Source of the DNA: Ceratotherium simum simum
Lineage: Eukaryota > Chordata > Mammalia > Perissodactyla > Rhinocerotidae
DNA length: 64,000 bases
NCBI RefSeq assembly: GCF_000283155.1
Contig: NW_004454178.1
Location: 23,470,937-23,534,936 of the forward strand
Reading direction: 5' to 3'
Shown here piece by piece: positions 58,743-64,000 of this stretch; the first letter of the stretch is position 1; every line of letters begins with the position of its first letter. A model generated the notes under the pieces. It did no database searches and had not been told where the DNA came from. It saw only the letters and a program-made list of their open reading frames with translations. The translations under genes and the position numbers were made by a program.

Positions 58743-61640
58743 TAGGAGTTGGAAGTCTGTGTATCTTGCTTCGCACCTGTGCTGTCCACCTGGAAAGGGC
58801 TTAGGGAGGGAGCTTGGGTGTGAAGAGGAGCCTTCTGCGCTGCAGGCCATGGCTCTGCGCTGCAGCCCTGGTGGTGCTTCTCCATCTGTGCCTTCTCTTC
58901 CTCCTCAGCGCAGCTCAACAGGGTCCTGCCTGCCACCCCCCACCATTGCCCGTAAGAACTTGGAAGCAGTAATTCCTGTACTAGTTTTGATCTCAGCCTC
59001 TTCTCAGTATCCCTGTTGTGGCATGGCTTCTTCACAAACAATATTGCTTATCTCGTGTGTGTGTGCGTGCACGCGTGCACTCTGGTACATTCAGATGGAA
59101 GACAGGATCACCACTTCAGCTACTTTGCAGATCATTAGAACATGTAGGATTAGAGAACAGGCCCTCTCTTGTCCGTGTGACAAGAGGACATCACTTCTAA
59201 CTTTTCCGAACTTAAAAAACATTTAACTCAGATGCAGAGAATCCAGTTTTTAACGTTCATTCTGAGGATGATACCCTTGGCGGTTTTTTTGGATGAGGGG
59301 AGTGAGCGTTTTTAAGGACAGTTGGAAGATGGAGGGAGGAGGGGGCTATTGATTAAGCTCCCCATCATTCATTTGAATCCTGCATTGCTGATTTAAGTGT
59401 TAATCAAACGTCTGCCTCACTGCGGTTGCCAGGTCTCATCACCGCGTGCTCTTGTCTTGTCCAGATGTATGATTACTGCTCTGGATTGGGTGTGGTTTGA
59501 GATAAACTCTGTGTGTTTATTTCGTAATCTTTGCTAATGCCCTCCTGCCTTCACCCACACCCCTCTCTCATCTCAGACGTATAATAGGCACCAGGTACGA
59601 AGCCTGGCGTGTTAGCACCAGTGAAAGCAGTAGGTACGGTGAAAACTTCAGCAGGCATTGCCATTTACACACACACACAACTTAACAAGGGCTTCTTTTG
59701 TACGCAGGACATGGAGAAAATTGGCCATTTGTCTGTGGGGTAACAGGCTTTGCTGCAATATGAAAATCTCTCAAATAGTTAAATTCAATGACATTATAGC
59801 AGAGTTCATGAAAAGCGACTACTGCACACAGTTTAATTCTATTTAATTTTTTTTAAGGCGGAAAAAAGCAAAGGGAACATGTTTTCGTTTCTCTTAAGCC
59901 GATTCCTCTCTGCTTTTTCTTAAAAGTGCCTTTCTAGTTGCCACACAGTGATGTGATCATTATCTGCCACCTCGTCGCCTTGCTGCCTCTGCATGCAGTA
60001 AAATACAAAAAAAAAGAGAGAGAGAGACCAGGGAGCTTGTGAAGTATGACTTCCTATCCCAAGACTCATTGCCTGCGATTCGTACTGCTTGACAGTAATG
60101 ATCTTATTACAGTACTCTGGACCTTGAAGAGATTTCATGAGGAGAGTAAAAGGACGAGCCTCCATGTAATCAAGTGGTGTTGAATATTCCACGCGTTTTT
60201 GATCACACACTGATTGGGCACAGTTTTAGCCCATCTTCTAGTCAATTATGCATGGCCCCTGTGCTCCTTGGATAGTCAGAAACATTGATGGCTGTTGTCT
60301 GGGCTTTGGCAGGCAGCCAGGGGCTTGAAGTGCCTTGCACACCATCATCCCGGGGTAAGTGCCTTCTAGTTGGAATTGATTACCTTTCTTTGGGTTTTGC
60401 TTAATAGCAAAACTGCATTTGGAGAGGGCTTCAGGTGAAAAATGGACATATTAGCCATTGAGAGCATCCGAACTCCTCGTCAATTTTTAGGATTCCCTTG
60501 TTTCCTTCTAATTTCTGTTTAATGATAGAGCATTTGATGATATTTAAGACATTTCATCACATTTGCCGCTGAGCACACATGTTGAGCGTGGAGGACAGGT
60601 TCAATTACGTGACCACCATGTTTGGGTGCCCAGATTAATCCAGGTGAGGCTCCAGGCTTCAAGGAGATAGATCTCTGTCAGTTAGTTTCCATCTTGACAA
60701 AAAAGCATTAATTATCTAGAGATTTTCGTCTGCTAGAAAATAGGTAATGAGTTCTTCCGACAGTTGACTGGCTTGTCTTAAATAATTGGGAGCAAACGTC
60801 GACGTGGCTAGGTTTTAGCATGCTCTGCTGCCTTGTGCCCAAAAGGATTGTTACCTCATTGTTATCAGTTATTTACTTCCTGTTATTGATCTCGAAGCCT
60901 AGTGAGATTTGAAAGGATGTGATTTTTTTCCCTACCAGAATGATCACTTGATATTGTCCATTATGAAGCTAACACAGTTAAGCAAATGATACTGTGTATA
61001 AGAGAAAACTGTTATAAACCAAGATTTTTGCTTCCTTATGTTATACCCTTAATTCAGATTCTTGGCATGTAGGTTGTCTCAGAACCATCAGATAGGAAAA
61101 CTTCAAAATTCTTTTTAACCTTTTTTGTGCAAGGCTGAGGAATCGGACGAACCAAAGCAAAGTGATCAGGGTGAGATGTTTCTAGAAATCTATCTTGAAT
61201 CCACCAAGGGCTTGGCATTCGGTGGCCTCCAATTATCAAGGTGACATAGGGGATGAGCACACTAGCATTTCGCCACTGTGTACCTCAGTAACCTGATTTG
61301 AATCTTCCTAATTAAATAATTAATTAATTTTTTTTAAATTTGTTAATTTTGTTCTCTTATTTGGTTTCCATTGGGATCTTTCTTGCTTTCTGCAAGCAGG
61401 AATAATTTTCCTCTCCAGCTGGGTCTCTGCAGAAGCAATGATGTACCATGGGCATGGTTACTAAACAGCCCTGGGAGAACTTAGCAGAATTCCTAACTTT
61501 ATGTTCTGTATGTGCACGCACACAGATGTTTTTTTTCTTTGTCAGTTTCATGAAGATAAAATATTTTTTATCAAAATTTAGATTTAGTGATGAGTTTTTA
61601 AGAGAGAAAATCAATCACAAAACAGAAAACCAAAGGTGAA
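58743..61640. other. Repeat-poor intronic sequence
   Basis: I recognise no repeat in most of this stretch. The parts at 59230-59500 and 59900-60900 have the even AT-rich texture often seen in conserved noncoding DNA (attcatttgaatcctgcatt; taatgatcttattacagta). No coding exon is recognised. Frames on both strands are short. Confidence 0.35.
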
Positions 61641-63140
61641 CATCTATTAGCAATAATAATTGCAACTCGTTATTGACCCCTTGCTATGCATCAGGCACTG
61701 CAATTAAATCCTCTCTGTGTGTCCTCTTGTCACCCTCACAGGAACTTGTCCCTCTTACGTGTGTCTCCACAGTGATCACCCATCCCTTTGGAAGGTTGTG
61801 TTTACTTCTTCAGTCATCTTCCCTCACTCCAGATCTTGGCTTCTTTAGGACTTTTCCTAAGGATTAAATTCATATAAAAAGATTTTTGTAATAAGCTATC
61901 AAAAGGATATGTCTTAATTTTAATAAGTTAATACTCAAACCATTAAGATCTTCTGTCATTTTACCCATGGCTATGTTTCAATAGGGTGACAAAATGTAGT
62001 CTTAAAACAATTGGAAAATATCAAATCCACTATTAGCAAATGACCCAGGTTCTAAAGGCTGTAATTTTAGAAAGCTCACATACATTATGATGATCTGTTT
62101 ACAGCCTGCTAATTTTACCTAAACAAGGGAATCCACTGCTCACATTTAAAGAGAAAGAGTCAATAAACTTGAAGATATAATTTCATCAATGAGTACAGAA
62201 TAACTCTTGTAATTAACATGTAATTACTCTGAACAGGCCAATTAGTTAATGTAAACAATTTAAGATCAACTACTTTCTTGATTCTCTCCCCCCCAAACAT
62301 TAGTTTATTCCTCGCAACGTGGGAAGATCAGACTCTTACAGCTAGGAGGCAAGAAGAAGGGAGGCAGGGACTCACCTGCCTGCGGTAATCTTGATGGTGC
62401 GCCTGGATGGGTAGGAGGCACCATTGTGGTTGGGTTTGGGATGGTTATCTTGAACAACTTGTAGGCAGTGTATGTAACCTATATTGTCATTGGCATTCGG
62501 GGAGCACTGAAGACAGGTGTTTGCAACCTCCCTCCCTGTCCTGCCAGATTGGAGAAAGAGCCATAGACATGATTTTGCCTCATTTCTCTCTGAAGAGCAT
62601 AGAGATACCCCTGCCCACATGCACTCGTGGAGGGCAGGAAACAAAGGCAGCCCTTGGCCGCCGTCCCTTCCAAACCCGCACCACCAAATCATGAGTGGGT
62701 CAGAATGTTACTGAAGGGTCATTGGTTTTCTTTCCTTTTGGACATTTGAAGATTAATATGTTGCTATCATCAATAACTTGTTACCTTCGATTTCTGATCA
62801 CAACTAATCAGCTTAGTTCGCCCGGGAGACGTATTTTTTCCAAGTTCTTTTGCCGGAAGAGTTCTAAGCAGGATTTGAAAGCCATTAATTTATAGGTCAA
62901 ATCTAGTTCTGGGTGTAACTTTTTTTTCAACCGTAAAAGTATTTCAGATCACCCCTCCACATTGTTAAGATCGATGAGTACATTGTGTGAAGAATGTGAT
63001 GGAACATTCCGTAAGTGCCTAAGGTGTGTAAAGGTACTCACCACTGCAGGGCCATTTGTAGGTGGTCCTCATGGAAGGAAGCTGGGAGAGGAAGCATGAC
63101 CCAGGGGAGACTCAGGTCTCCTGGGATGCTGGGGCCGGGT
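61641..63140. other. Intronic sequence, no firm element
   Basis: A weak MIR-like piece (caataataattgcaactcgt, ctatgcatcaggcactgcaa) lies at about 61650-61720. The rest is unassigned. Confidence 0.35.
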
Positions 63141-63149
63141 GGTGACCGT

Positions 63150-63179
63150 GGGGGAGAGGTGGGTGGTGGGACCTGGGGG
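63150..63179 (+). other. G-quadruplex motif
   Basis: G5, 6-nt loop, G3, 4-nt loop, G3, 4-nt loop, G5 on the + strand. It meets the usual four-run, loop-of-seven-or-less rule. Confidence 0.55.
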
Positions 63180-63379
63180 CCAGCAGGTGGAAGCTGGAAT
63201 AGGAGCTCAGATGTTGCAGAAGGACCAGGGCTGCTTCAGGGGAACAGGACAGTCAAGGGTCCATCTGGGCAGTGCTGCTCCGTGACGAGTGGCAGATGCT
63301 CACCTCATCTTTCCTTGAGCTCCATCCTTTGCTTCTGGCTCTTCCTTTCCAATGCTGTCTCCTCCCTCATTTTCTTCGT

Positions 63380-63560
63380 TCTTACTTGTCTTTTCTCATT
63401 CACTCTTTCTCTTTCTTTCTCCTTCTTTCTCCATCCAAGACTTTTCTTCCTTTTTCTTCTTTTCCTCTTTTCTCTTTTCCCATCTACACCTTAATCTACT
63501 TCCTTTTCTCTCTTACTTTCTTATTCTCTTTTCTTTCTTTCTTTTTAATTTTTGATCTTT
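63380..63560. repeat. CTTT/TTC polypyrimidine tract
   Basis: Long pyrimidine-rich run (cttt, ttcc and tctt units) immediately left of a minus-strand L1 3' end. It probably grew from the L1 poly(A) tail. Frames through it give artificial F/L/S-rich peptides. Confidence 0.9.
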
Positions 63561-64000
63561 CTTTTTATTGTGGGAAAATATGTAACATAAAATTTGCCAT
63601 TTTTAAGTGTACAATTCCATGACATTAATTACATTCACAGTGTTGTGCAACCATCACCACTAGTTCTTTCCAAAACTTTTTCGTCACCCCAAGCAGAAAC
63701 TCCGTAACTATCAAGTGATAACTCCCCGTCTCCCACTCCCCCAGCCCCTGGTAACCCCTGATCTACTTCTATCTCTATGCATATGCCTACTCTGGACATT
63801 CCATATAAATGAAGTCATATGGTTTTTGTCCTTTTGTTTCTGGCTTCTTTCACTTAGCATAATGTTTTCAAATTTCATCCACGTTGTAGCATGTGTCAAT
63901 ACTTCGTTCCTTTTTATGGATGACTAATATTCCATTGCATAGATATCCCACATTTTGTTATCTATTCATCTGCTGATGGGCACTCGAGTTGTTTCACCTC
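63561..64000 (-). mobile_element. L1 LINE 3' end (truncated by window end)
   Basis: On the minus strand: end of ORF2 and 3' UTR. Plus-strand landmarks are taacataaaatttgccattt, gtgttgtgcaaccatcacca, ctggtaacccctgatctact, gactaatattccattgcata and ctgctgatgggcactcgag. An ORF2 C-terminal echo (WMKFENIMLSERSQKQKDKN) is readable on the minus strand within 63711-63899. It continues beyond the window. Older than the copy at 2219-2962. Confidence 0.88.

Overview
This is vertebrate nuclear DNA from inside one large gene. Two short coding exons on the + strand (12970-13128 and 48251-48412) encode consecutive residues of AGAP1 (ArfGAP with GTPase domain, ankyrin repeats and PH domain 1). They are separated by a 35.1 kb intron and flanked by at least 13.0 kb of upstream and 15.6 kb of downstream intron. 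About 99.5 percent of the window is therefore intronic.

The organism is a perissodactyl mammal. The window holds eleven tRNA-derived SINEs of the equine repetitive element (ERE) type, nearly all with clear target-site duplications. The seven youngest share a 3' body that differs from the horse ERE1 consensus as I remember it. I therefore lean towards rhinoceros or tapir rather than horse, with modest confidence. L1, L2, MIR and hAT-Charlie (MER5A, MER3) relics make up the usual placental background. A run of exactly 100 N (52552-52651) inside one ERE is an assembly gap.

Layout. 1-12969: upstream intron, with a twin-primed (internally inverted) L1 at 2219-2962, a nested ERE at 3167-3389, a decayed L1 at 5580-6070 and MER5-like relics near 11.5 kb. 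12970-13128: AGAP1 exon of 159 bp. 13129-48250: long intron with EREs, MER5A and MER3 copies, L2 tracts, GATA/GATG, CA and TG microsatellites, a possible regulatory block at 38.98-39.96 kb, and a 71-nt pre-miRNA-like hairpin at 42570-42640. 48251-48412: AGAP1 exon of 162 bp with a polybasic, serine- and proline-rich stretch. 48413-64000: downstream intron with two young EREs, the N gap, an unresolved interspersed repeat at 58.02-58.41 kb, and a second L1 3' end running off the window.

Both exons are in phase 1 at both ends, so either can be skipped without shifting the frame. Both lie in the insertion that splits the AGAP1 PH domain. I found no complete second gene, no intact retroviral gene, no CRISPR array and no prokaryote-type system. 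The most unusual signal is the hairpin at 42570-42640; it is a candidate only.
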